NCBI GenBank assembly: GCA_026075535.2
Contig: AP026546.1
Location: forward strand, 7,316,001 to 7,380,000
Length of the DNA stretch: 64,000 nt
Reading direction: 5' to 3'
From: Tricholoma matsutake
Lineage: Eukaryota > Basidiomycota > Agaricomycetes > Agaricales > Tricholomataceae
The notes under the pieces are model-generated. The model did no database searches. It had not been told where the DNA came from and worked only from the letters and a program-made list of their open reading frames with translations. Shown piece after piece: positions 55,886 through 64,000 of this stretch; within the stretch, counting starts at the first letter, position 1, and each line of letters opens with the position of its first letter. The position numbers were made by a program, and so were the translations under genes.

Positions 55886-56050
55886 TGAGCTGATCATGCG
55901 AACAGCGCTGATGATAATTGCAACACTACCCTGCTCCGCCCCAAATTCTTTGCGATTCACACACTCAAAGGGGTGACGATTGAAGGAGTGGAGCAAAATA
56001 TCTTGTGCGAAGTGTGAAAGGGGGTTCGGGATGGAAAGAGCAAAGATACA

Positions 56051-57123
56051 GTGGTACTAGCGATGAAGGAGTTGGATAGGGCCAAGGGCAAGACATTGCA
56101 AAGCTTGGAGTGGACAGAGGAGGATGGATTATGGAGGTTTCGTGATTGCATTTATGTTCTGCTCATACCAGACTTACAATGCAGAATTGCTGAACAGCAT
56201 CATGACTCCAAGATTGGTGGACATGCAGGGTGCTGGAAAATGCTTGAACTCATCTCGCACAATTACTGGTGGCCAAACATGTCGCACTTTGTCGGTCAGT
56301 ACTGTAAGGCCTGCGATCTGTGTCTTTGCATGAAGGCACAGAAGCGCCAATCTTTCAGCGAACTACACCCCCTCCCAATCCCTGAAAATTGCTGGGATGT
56401 GGTAAGTGTTGATTTCATCACTGAACTTCTGGACTCCCATGGCTTCGATGCAATGATGGTGGTGGTAGACTCAGTGAGCAAGTGCAGCCATTCCATACCC
56501 ACTCACACCACCGTTATGGTGCTGGGATCAGCGCGATTGTACTTGCAGAACATGTGGAAGCTTCATGGCCTCCCGAAATTGATGCTCTCAGATCAGGGAC
56601 CGCAGTTTGTAGTGCAATTCATGCACGAATTGTATTGCTTGTTGGGGATCACCATTTCGGCATCCACAGCATATCACCCACAGTCCGATGGGCAGACTGA
56701 GCGAGTCAATCAGGAGCTCAAGCAGTACATCCGTATTTTTGTAAATGAGCGCCAAAATAATTGGGACACTCTGCTCCCTCTGGGTGAATTTGCATACAAT
56801 AACCATGTCCACTCATCCACCCAGCACTCCCCCTTCTTTGTTGACACTGGCAGACATCCGCAGATAGGTTTTGAGCCCAACCAATGACCCTCGAGGCTTG
56901 AGGCAGTCAATGAGTTTGCGGATCAGATGAAGTCGACATTGGATGAGGCTCGTGCTGCCCTTGCCAAATCGAAGGATGATATGGCGAGGTACTATAACCA
57001 ATGGTGAATCCCCGCACCAATTTTTGCGATCAGCGAAAAGGTCTTCCTGGATGCTTTGGATATCAGCACAACTAGACCCATGAAGAAATTTGCACACCGC
57101 TTCCTGGGGCTGTACCCAGTCAT
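56051..57123 (+). pseudogene. Integrase of element C
   Basis: Zinc domain EQHHDSKIGGHAGCW, NYWWPNM and CKACDLCLC; core VSVDFITELLDSHGFD, LSDQGPQFVVQF, HPQSDGQTERVNQELKQY, NNHVHSSTQHSPFF. Stops at 56885 and 57004. HRFLGLYPVICPVGSHAYCL is the GPY/F-like tail. Confidence 0.87.
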
Positions 57124-57486
57124 TTGTCCTGTCGGCTCACATGCATATTGCCTCCAACAATGGCTCGAATACATCCAGTGTTCCACATCGTCAAGCTCAT
57201 GCCCGCACCAATGGACCCGATCAAAGGTCGCCATGCAAAACCACTGCCGCCCCCTGAGATTGTAGGAGGAGAGGAGAGGTATGAGGTGGATGAGGTGCTG
57301 GACAGCAGGATGAAGGGTAGGAAGTTGCAGTATCTGGTCAGATGGAGAGGTTATGGGCACAAAGAGAATTCATGGATTCCAGAGGAGGATCTTGATGCTG
57401 CAAAACTAATTGTGAACTTCTACAGGGCTCATATGAGTGCCCCAAAATGTGTTAATGCACTTACCTTTGGACAGATGGGATTCTGA
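57124..57486 (+). pseudogene. Chromodomain of element C
   Basis: 120-codon frame: MARIHPVFHIVKLMPAP then RYEVDEVLDSRMKGRKLQYL, VRWRGYGHKENSWIPEED and LIVNFYRAH. All aromatic positions expected to read methyl-lysine (the Y of RYEV, W of VRW and a Y/W later) are present. Confidence 0.87.
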
Positions 57487-57548
57487 CCACGATATCTGCA
57501 CTGATGGAACTTCGTGCATCGGGATGCTGTGCCTTAAGGGGGGGGTGA

Positions 57549-58074
57549 TGTAAGAGGAACACCTTATGAGCCCCTACAAATTTGGGACACATTTGTGAGC
57601 ATTTCCGCACACCCACAAATGTTCACGCAACAAAGTGCCTTTTGTGCAACAAGGCACCTTTTGTGCCAACCATCTACAAACATTCTGATATGTCAATCCA
57701 TCAGCCCCTATTGTACTCTCACCATTCTTGCAGTCAATACCCCTGCGGAAATGATTGAGGATGTCTTCGCATGCCCATTACCAATCATGGCCTGATGCAG
57801 ACACTATCACTGATTGATGGCCATCTCCCCAAATGGGAACATGACCCTGGATCTGAATTAGTGCTAGGATGGAAGCGGCTCCAAGTATTTTAGAATGTTG
57901 CATGCCTTCCATATATATACTTCGGCCTTGCACCGGACTCCTTAGAGTTTTCTCTTTGGTTTTCCCTTGCAAGGTATGGGTCTTTTCCTTGTTCAATAGT
58001 TATTGAATCTAAACTTTGGTTTTCCCTTGCAAGTATCGAGTTCTTAGGACTCTGATCGTAAGGTTGCCCTTACA
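57549..58074 (+). repeat. 3' LTR of element C
   Basis: 526 bp, TGTAAGAGG to CCTTACA, followed by gcgac. Confidence 0.92.
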
Positions 58075-58984
58075 GCGACACCCACTATCTGCTAGCTAGA
58101 CCATGCAGGTTCTCTCTACAAGAAGGGGGTGGGATCTGTGCGTGTGATGGGGGGATTGATGGTTTTGATGTGAAGGGTTATTTATAGATGAGTTTGTTGA
58201 GATAGGCCATTCACACCACAAGTGTAGGTGGAATACCTAAGAGAACACAACTGGGGTCCCCTAGGTGTATATTTAGGGTTTATATACTATGTTACATATA
58301 TTGTACATTGTTGTTACCAACACGTGCATACATGCATGTACATCTTGGTGTGTGTAAAATAAAATTCTCATGCTATCAAAGTGTAGTGTCATTTGGTGTC
58401 ATTTGGCATTATTGGGCATTGCCACATAATTTGACATAGTAAAATAAAAATGAAATTTTATTAGGTAATGAGGCAGTTTCCTAACAAGCAGCCTCTGCAC
58501 CAGGATAGAGGCCCTCCCTCAAAGACAGGAGACCCAGAATGCAAACTGCTCCAACAGGCATACAACACCACACTGAATATGCAGTGGTCAGGACAAATCC
58601 AAGCAGGTAACAGAATACTTCATATGTGGCAGCTTGGAGACTTCTTTTTGATGGTGTGGTTGTCAGATGAAGAGGCGAATGCCATGTTGGCACTTCTATG
58701 TGAAGAACAAGGATCTTCTGATGTCATAATTGAGCTGACTTGGTTTGCAAATTTCCTCATTAAAAGCTATGCAGATTGCGATACTCATGGCTCAAACAAA
58801 TGAAGGAAAGGGGTGATGAGGCAGCAAGTCAGAAGAAAAGGGTAGTCACAATTGCAAACAAGAATAATAATCACTGGGTCACACTTCTTATTGACTTTTG
58901 AACCAAAATAATCTGGTATGGTGGGAACCCAATGTCAAAAGGATGGAAAACAGATGTTGATTGGTGGACTTGGAATCACACAGG

Positions 58985-59533
58985 TAGTGTTTAAAGGTCT
59001 GGTTCAGTCCAATTTTTTGCCCCATTTGGATGAACCACAACTGCAACCGGTTGTCTATTATGGTAAGACCCCAAAAAACTGGACTGAACCACAAAAAAAC
59101 TGGTCCAAAGCAGTTCAATCCAGTTCAAACTGACTAAAACTGGTCTTCTCATAGTATTCAGTACATAAGACCAGTTGTAAACTATAGTATATAGTGTATA
59201 TTAGTTGACAATAAAGGTTCTATGGTGATAACAATCCTCTACATCTCAAAAAACACAACTACAAGATGTTGTGCAAGTTAGATTTTGCAGTAACATATTG
59301 TTTTGGCCATAGCACATGCAGTTCTGGACTGTTTCTCTATCAAAAGATGTGTATTTACAAGGAGTACACTGTAGCAGTTCAAACCAACTTGAACTGGTTT
59401 CTATCGGTTCAGTTTGGAGTGGTTCTTCCATCTCAGGAAGCCCAAACTGTGACTGACAGTCCAGTTTTTTGTGGTTCAGTCCGGTTCAGTTGCGGTTTTT
59501 TTCCAGTTTGATAAACTGGACCTTTAAACACTA
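58985..59533. mobile_element. hAT-type MITE in the H0 protease gene
   Basis: 549 bp with 15-bp terminal inverted repeats TAGTGTTTAAAGGTC and an exact 8-bp duplication cacacagg at 58977-58984 and 59534-59541. The interior holds many CCAGTTCA/TGAACTGG-type motifs. It splits the protease between its His and Cys regions. Confidence 0.93.
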
Positions 59534-59690
59534 CACACAGGCCAGGGTTTTATCACTGGCACCTACCAATGACCTTTCAAGACCTTCACATTGACTGGTT
59601 TCACTGCGGAATACTTGCCTGGATTGTGCTTTGTTGCTTCCTCTTTCCATCAAAACATCACCTAAACCAGGGGCATCAGGCTGCAATGAG

Positions 59691-60744
59691 TAAGTGAAAG
59701 TATTCTTATGCCTATTGGGGTAATATGTTATTGAAGTGAATGCTATGGAACATGTAACAAACTGACACTGTGGCTGGACTAGCCTGACCATAGTTGTGCA
59801 CTGACTGATAAGCCAGGAGATGATGGCAACATCAAGCTGCCACATCCTGGCACTGAGCATCTGCTAGGTGATTCTACTGATGATTCCAAATATGAAATGT
59901 CAACAAGATTGAGGTCTTCCTTGCATAGCTCAGATGATGAAAGGAGGGCCAAGTTTTCCTACAATGATCTGGATAGGCCAGGCTGGAAGGAAGCCAGAGC
60001 TTCCAACACTCAAGGAAACTGAGAGCTATAAGGAGCTTAGTGGAAGGAAGCTGGAGCTTTCAACACTCCAGGGAACCAGAACATGTTAGGAACTTAGCAT
60101 ATTTGGAGGGAGGAAAGCTGAAACTAAGCTACAGTACAAGACTTGAGGTATAGACTATATACTATCAGGATAACACATGATAATGAACATCCATGTGATA
60201 ATGCAGATGCTGATGTAGGAGGACCCTCTTACACTCTCTCATACTTCCAAAAATTTGACAGGGGGGAGGGTGGGGGGGGTGGAGCCCAACTTGAAGTAAC
60301 AAGTGGAAGGCACACTTTACATGTTGGTGAAAACATTGAGTTGCCTGACAGGGGGTTGCATTGTTTTCAAGCTGTGACCAGTGGTTTAGAGTGGGGCAGA
60401 GCAGGAGAATAGGCCATCATTGATGGTGATGTGGTAGTAATATGGGGTGGCTCAAGGAGTGGAATTGGGGTTTTAGAGATGAGCTGGGGGGAGTCAGGTA
60501 GTCTGGGAGGGCTCCTAGATTGTTGTTTGGAGTTCTGGGGTAACAAGTTTCTTTCATTGAGTAGACAACACATTCCAACAAACATGGTTGCACATCCTCA
60601 TGCAGCTCTGTTTGCTGGGCAATGGATGGCAGTGGGATGTCTGTCATGACCCAGTCAGTCGGCTCCTGGGTGGTGCTAACCATCTGGGTGCTTGCCATGG
60701 TTTTAGTGGTCATTCCAGAAGTGGTTGCTGTTGTCAACAAGTGG
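59691..60744 (+). mobile_element. H0 element, conserved noncoding block and reverse ORF
   Basis: The second copy of the block at 5939-8090 in opposite orientation. It includes a partial local duplication: GGAAGGAAGC(C/T)(A/G)GAGCTT twice, at about 59985 and 60043. The minus-strand ORF lies at 60417-60761. Confidence 0.6.
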
Positions 60745-60761
60745 CACAAGGCCAGCCTCAT
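60417..60761 (-). pseudogene. H0 family protein fragment with EC(V)VYSM box
   Basis: 114-codon minus-strand frame: SGMTTKTMASTQMVSTTQE then IAQQTELHEDVQPCLLECVVYSM. Its counterpart at about 6700-6885 shares these boxes, which suggests a real but unknown transposon protein. Its upstream part is interrupted by the palindromic element. Confidence 0.5.
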
Positions 60762-61860
60762 AATTTCTCCTTTCTGACATATAGTTAGAAATTCTTTGCA
60801 AAATATTATATTTGAGACTAAATTTCTACAAACAGAAATTCAAAAAATTATCCATTAGAAATATACTTTGAAAATCAATATTTCTGGTTAAATTTCTCAT
60901 GACATTTCAGTGTATATATGAAGTATTTCTGTAAGGCGATGTTCAACTTATCAATTGCCTGAAAGGCTTTCAGAAATTAGATCAGAAAGTTTTATTTTCT
61001 GGTCATGCTTTCTGATCCATAAAAGAATTTCTTTCTGGTTGGTCAAAATCTGTTTGAAAGTGTGACATTCACAAAGACTTTCAACAAGCCTTTCAGCAGT
61101 TGTTCAGTTTAACATTCTGGGAGCAGAAAGGCTGACTTTCAATCTGCAGAAATAGTTTCAGAAAGGCTAGCTTTCAGCCTCGTGATTGGTATAGTGAAAG
61201 TAATAATTTCACATCAGGTTTTCAAGATCACAAAAGGCAAACATTCTAATAGAGATTTCACCACCTAGAAATATTAAATTTCAAATTTGTGAAAGGCAGT
61301 GCCCACTAGTGCCCGCCCATGAAATTTAATATTTCAAGGTGGTGAAATCTCTATTAGAATGTTTGCCTTTCATGATCTTGAAAACCTGATGTGAAATTAT
61401 TACTTTCACTATACCAATCACGAGGCTGAAAGCTAGCCTTTCTGAAACTATTTCTGCAGATTGAAAGTCAGCCTTTCTGCTCCCAGAATGTTAAACTGAA
61501 CAACTGCTGAAAGGCTTGTTGAAAGTCTTTGTGAAAGTCACACTTTCAAACAGATTTTGACCAACCAGAAAGAAATTCTTTTACGGATCAGAAAGCATGA
61601 CCAGAAAATAAAACTTTCTGATCTAATTTCTGAAAGCCTTTCAGGCAATTGATAAGTTAAACATCGCCTTACAGAAATACTTCCAGTATATACACTAAAG
61701 TGTCATGAGAAATTTAACCAGAAATATTGATTTTCAAAGTATATTTCTAATAAATAATTTTTTGAATTTCTGTTTGTAGAAATTTAGTCTCAAATATAAT
61801 ATTTTGCAAAGAATTTCTAACTATATTTCAGAAAGGAGGAATTATGAGGCTGACCTTGTG
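60745..61860. repeat. 1.1-kb near-perfect palindrome (foldback element)
   Basis: Two arms of about 540 bp (60745-61282 and 61321-61860) are inverted copies with only scattered mismatches, around a 40-bp spacer centred at about 61302 that contains CCCACTAGTGCCC. Outer ends are CACAAGG(C/T)CAGCCTCAT. The sequence is full of AGAAATTT and CTTTCAG motifs. No coding capacity. Flanks AACAAGTGG/AACAGGTGG may be a weak duplication, but I could not fix the exact ends. It sits within the H0 reverse ORF. Confidence 0.9.
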
Positions 61861-62069
61861 TGGTAACAGGTGGATAAGAGTGCAAGATGAGGGGTTGGGG
61901 TGTCAGCTCAGGTGCAGGGGTTTGGCCTGGTAGCTAGTGCCAACATTTGGGAGGTGCTTGGTGTGGTTTTGAAGCAGGAGGTGGCATGGTGATGGCCATT
62001 GTTGAGGATGTTGGCATCATTGATGGGGGCTGTGCAGGCAGCATCAGCAGTGGTGTGGTATATAGTGGT

Positions 62070-62509
62070 TATAAGGGCAACCTTAGAGGCCACTTAATTA
62101 GTGGACTAGCAAAGGGAAATCCAAAGTTAAAATTATGGTACATATTACAGGTAGTGGAGGTGCACCTAGCAAAGGGAAATCTGAAGAGAAAACTCTAAGG
62201 ACCCCTTTGCCAATGCCCAGTATATGTGAAGATTGCAAAAATCAAATAATAGCCTAAAAATAGAAAAGGTGGAGATAGGCAGATCAAGGCTGCCGAATGA
62301 CATCATACCAAGGGGTAGATGTTGGAAAGGGTACTCCACCTCTAAATATAAAACTGTCAACATGCACAAATGTGATAGAAAGGGAAATTAGTAATAAAAT
62401 GAGGAAAAATCATAGAAAATGAAGAATAGAAGGAAATGAAGTGAGGAAAAATATAGGACAAATGTAAAAAATAGGAGAAACACATGGGGCACCCCCTAGT
62501 CCCCTTACA
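62070..62509 (-). repeat. 3' LTR of element E
   Basis: 440 bp, TATAAGGG on the plus strand to CCCCTTACA; same family as the LTRs of element D, with more substitutions and some short indels. Confidence 0.9.
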
Positions 62510-62520
62510 TCACCCCCTCT

Positions 62521-63177
62521 CTAAGATGCATCACCCCAATGTATTCGAAATTGCATACGACCAAAGTCAGTGACTTGAATGCAACGCGGTGCAGCAGTGT
62601 GCCATCGGTGGAATTCCTTGACTAACTGAGGGGCATTCACATTGGACTCCTCAACCCATGAGTTCTCCTCATACACATAACCCTTCCAGTGCACCAAATA
62701 CTGGAGTTTTCCTCGATGCAACCAGCTGTCCAAGATCAACTTCACTTCATACTGGGGTTCTCCCTCAATCACTGTAGGCAGAGGTGGTGGATGTGAATGG
62801 TGTCCTGGGAATGGATCTGGGGGAGCTGGAAGGAGTTTGACAACATGGAAGACTGGGTGGAGTCTGGACATGGAGGCTGGGAGGCACAGACAATAGGCAT
62901 GCATTCCAACACACTTGACAATGGGGAAAGGTCCCAGGAAGCGATGGGCGAGTTTCTTGGATGGACATGTGGTGGAGATGTCACTGGAGTCAAGATAAAC
63001 TCGATCACCAGCCTTGTACTGAGGGGCCGGAGAATGGCATTGATTGTAAAAGTGTGCCATGTCATCCTTTGCCTTCACTAAGGCTGCCTTTGCCTCCTCC
63101 AAGCTATCCCACATGTGTTCTGTGAACTCATTCACCATCTCGATGTGCAAGGGAGTTTGGCAGGGTTCAAATCCCAT
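62521..63177 (-). pseudogene. Integrase C-terminus and chromodomain of element E
   Basis: 218-codon uninterrupted frame: MGFEPCQTPLHIEMVNEF, YKAGDRVYLDSSDIST, HRFLGPFPIVKCVG, LHPVFHVVKLLPAP, then chromodomain YEVKLILDSWLHRGKLQYLV, HWKGYVYEENSWVEES. It is a 5'-truncated gene but free of stops, and it shows that the TGA in D at 35287 was CGA. Confidence 0.9.
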
Positions 63178-63225
63178 GCATGGATGATCTCCATCCTCTG
63201 ATCAATAGCTCGTTGTGTCACTGTT

Positions 63226-63627
63226 TGTTAGGGCGACACCCACTATCTGCTAGCTAAGACCGTGTGGGTTCTCTCTACAAGAAGGGGGTGGGATCCACGC
63301 TCATGATGGGGGAATTGATGGTTTTGATGCGAGGGGTTATTAATAGGTGAGTTTGTTGACAAAGGCCTTTCACACCAAAAGCGTAGGTGGAATACCTAAG
63401 AGAACACAACTGGGGTCCCCTAGGCATATATTTAGGGTTTATATACTATGTTACATATATTGTACATTGTTGTTACCGACGCACTCATACATGCACATAC
63501 ATATTGATGTGTGCAAAATAAAATTCTCACACTATCAAAGTGTAGTGTCATTTAGCGTCATGTAGCGTGATTTGACATAATAAAATAAAAATGAAATTTT
63601 ATTAGGTAATGGGGTGGTTTCCTAACA
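63226..63627 (-). repeat. Solo LTR of the A/B family
   Basis: 402 bp, TGTTAGG...CCTAACA, flanked by ctgtt at 63221-63225 and 63628-63632. The exact duplication shows that a full element inserted here and was reduced to one LTR by recombination. TATA box and AGTTGTGTTCT start are intact on the minus strand. Confidence 0.93.
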
Positions 63628-64000
63628 CTGTTGAGCTATGTTCAAGTTATTGCCTTTTTTGGAACACTTGCTTCAACCTACCTCTCTAGTGTATGGGATG
63701 GCCTCTCCTGCTATCTGGATGGACTATAGCTTGAGGAAACCTCATAAGATATATTACTATGCACTATTTTATGTACCATATTGATCTGCTGGCCTTTGGT
63801 GAGTGAGTATAACCTATCTCAATATATTGACTCTCCATCCCTCTTGTACAGACTCATGGACCATTCCAAGGTGTTAATTCTACTTATAGTACCTTGGTAT
63901 GTTCGTATATATTACCACTAATGGGTACTATGACCTGGCATTGAGTAACAAGGAGATTAGGTGAGTAGGTGTAGATCCTATTCTGTAGCTCAAAGTATTG
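63628..64000 (+). mobile_element. Second H0 copy, N-terminal part of Ulp1-like gene, cut by window edge
   Basis: Diverged copy of about 22740-23110 in the same orientation; shared text includes TCAATATATTGACTCT, CTCTTGTA(T/C)AGACTCATG and GTGAGTAGGTG. Both are full of stops. The gene would continue past the window. Confidence 0.75.

Larger units (their letters stand above)
51762..58074 (+). mobile_element. Ty3/Gypsy chromovirus, element C, inserted in the LTR of B
   Basis: 6,313 bp, plus strand, LTRs of 568 and 526 bp with TGTAAG...CCTTACA ends, 5-bp duplication gcaac/gcgac. Order: self-primer site, gag with CCHC knuckle, protease, RT, RNase H, integrase, chromodomain, polypurine tract (AAGGGGGGGG, about 57537). 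Many stops. Distant relative of element D, with a similar primer site. Confidence 0.94.
23832..58486 (-). mobile_element. Ty3/Gypsy chromovirus, element B, interrupted by nested insertions
   Basis: A minus-strand member of the element A family spread over 34.65 kb. Its outer ends are TGTTAGG and CCTAACA, flanked by identical 5-bp duplications agcag (23827-23831 and 58487-58491), proving one insertion later stuffed with other elements. Insertions: non-autonomous hAT in integrase (25155-26493), the giant DNA transposon in RT (27939-48830), and Gypsy C in the 5' LTR (51762-58074). Removing these and their duplications restores about 5.9 kb with the A-family order: gag (50304-51401), PR-RT (48839-50307 and 27700-27930), RNase H, integrase, chromodomain, LTR. 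Confidence 0.93.
51750..58486 (-). repeat. 5' LTR of element B, split by Gypsy C
   Basis: The outer 12 bp (51750-51761) and the rest (58080-58486) make one LTR once Gypsy C and one copy of the duplication (gcaac at 51757-51761, gcgac at 58075-58079) are removed. The uninterrupted sister at 63226 reads tgttagggcgacaccc, which confirms the join. Confidence 0.93.
22414..59690 (+). pseudogene. Ulp1-like cysteine protease gene of H0 element, split by Gypsy B and a MITE
   Basis: Coding pieces at about 22414-23831 and 58487-59690, same strand. N-terminal part: KYPLWMITYWTEVIAIREAQ (about 23745-23805), the region that precedes the protease in fungal transposon Ulp1 proteins. After the Gypsy B footprint (agcag at 23827-23831 and 58487-58491) the frame resumes with QWSGQIQAG and WLSDEEANAML, then NNNHWVTLLIDF with the catalytic His (about 58875), IWYGG and WW. 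A MITE (58985-59533) interrupts, and DWFHCGILAW holds the catalytic Cys (about 59600). Stops and frameshifts mean it is dead. The family removes SUMO-like modifiers; its role in transposition is unknown. Confidence 0.75.
62070..63188 (-). mobile_element. Truncated Ty3/Gypsy element E (D family)
   Basis: Minus-strand 3' part only: LTR (62070-62509), polypurine tract complement, chromodomain and integrase C-terminus. It is cut at about 63188, within the segment matching the integrase region of D (CMGFEP). The rest is missing from the window. Confidence 0.9.

Noticed and set aside
60745..61860. Exact target duplication for the palindrome
   Set aside because: The best flank pair (AACAAGTGG/AACAGGTGG) is imperfect and not adjacent to symmetric ends; not strong enough to state.
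1..64000. CRISPR array or bacterial operon
   Set aside because: No short regularly spaced repeats with unique spacers; genes have spliceosomal introns and the repeats are eukaryotic retrotransposons.

Overview
The window looks like a transposon-rich fungal chromosome, most likely a mushroom-forming basidiomycete (Agaricomycete). The evidence is short 45-75 bp GT/AG introns, a 7-nt microexon, chromodomain Ty3/Gypsy elements, a Tad-like LINE, hAT-type elements and Ulp1-protease DNA transposons. Only one stretch, about 8.8-21.5 kb, is a normal gene island. It is CpG-rich. Its genes are two tandem class-3 aldehyde dehydrogenases with C-terminal membrane anchors (minus), a CorA-type Mg2+ transporter (plus, divergent from the second dehydrogenase), a small serine-rich protein with a putative eIF4E-binding motif (minus), a mitochondrial p32/MAM33 protein (minus) and a broken DUF6699-like gene (minus).

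Left flank (1-8.1 kb): an almost complete Ty3/Gypsy chromovirus (element A; its 5' LTR is cut by the window edge) is followed by a decayed block of a DNA transposon family called H0 here, carrying a hAT-type MITE.

Right part (22-64 kb): a deep nest of transposons whose order of insertion can be read from target-site duplications (TSDs). An H0 element with a Ulp1-like protease gene was hit by Gypsy B (minus strand, 23832-58486, TSD agcag). B was hit by (i) a 1.34 kb non-autonomous hAT element in its integrase (TSD attcccaa), (ii) Gypsy C in its LTR (TSD gcaac/gcgac), and (iii) a giant 20.9 kb DNA transposon in its reverse transcriptase (27939-48830, TSD acacacac, matching terminal inverted repeats). 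The giant carries its own Ulp1-like protease and a P/THAP9-like DDE transposase. It was in turn hit by a TAGGG-ended hAT element in the protease gene (28961-36784, TSD tcccaaac), which holds Gypsy D (29748-35915, TSD gatgt), and by a Tad-like LINE in the transposase gene (37865-43208). Past the nest lie the rest of the H0 protease gene (with a 549-bp MITE), a 1.1 kb near-perfect palindrome, a truncated minus-strand Gypsy E, a solo LTR (TSD ctgtt), and a second H0 copy running off the window.

Most notable: a giant P-like transposon that pairs a transposase with a SUMO-protease-like gene; Tf1-style self-priming signals shared by the Gypsy families; LTR-LTR differences in Gypsy D that are all CpG transitions, pointing to methylation-driven decay; and a 7-nt microexon in the catalytic motif of both dehydrogenases. 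All assignments are by eye from motifs; no database search was run.
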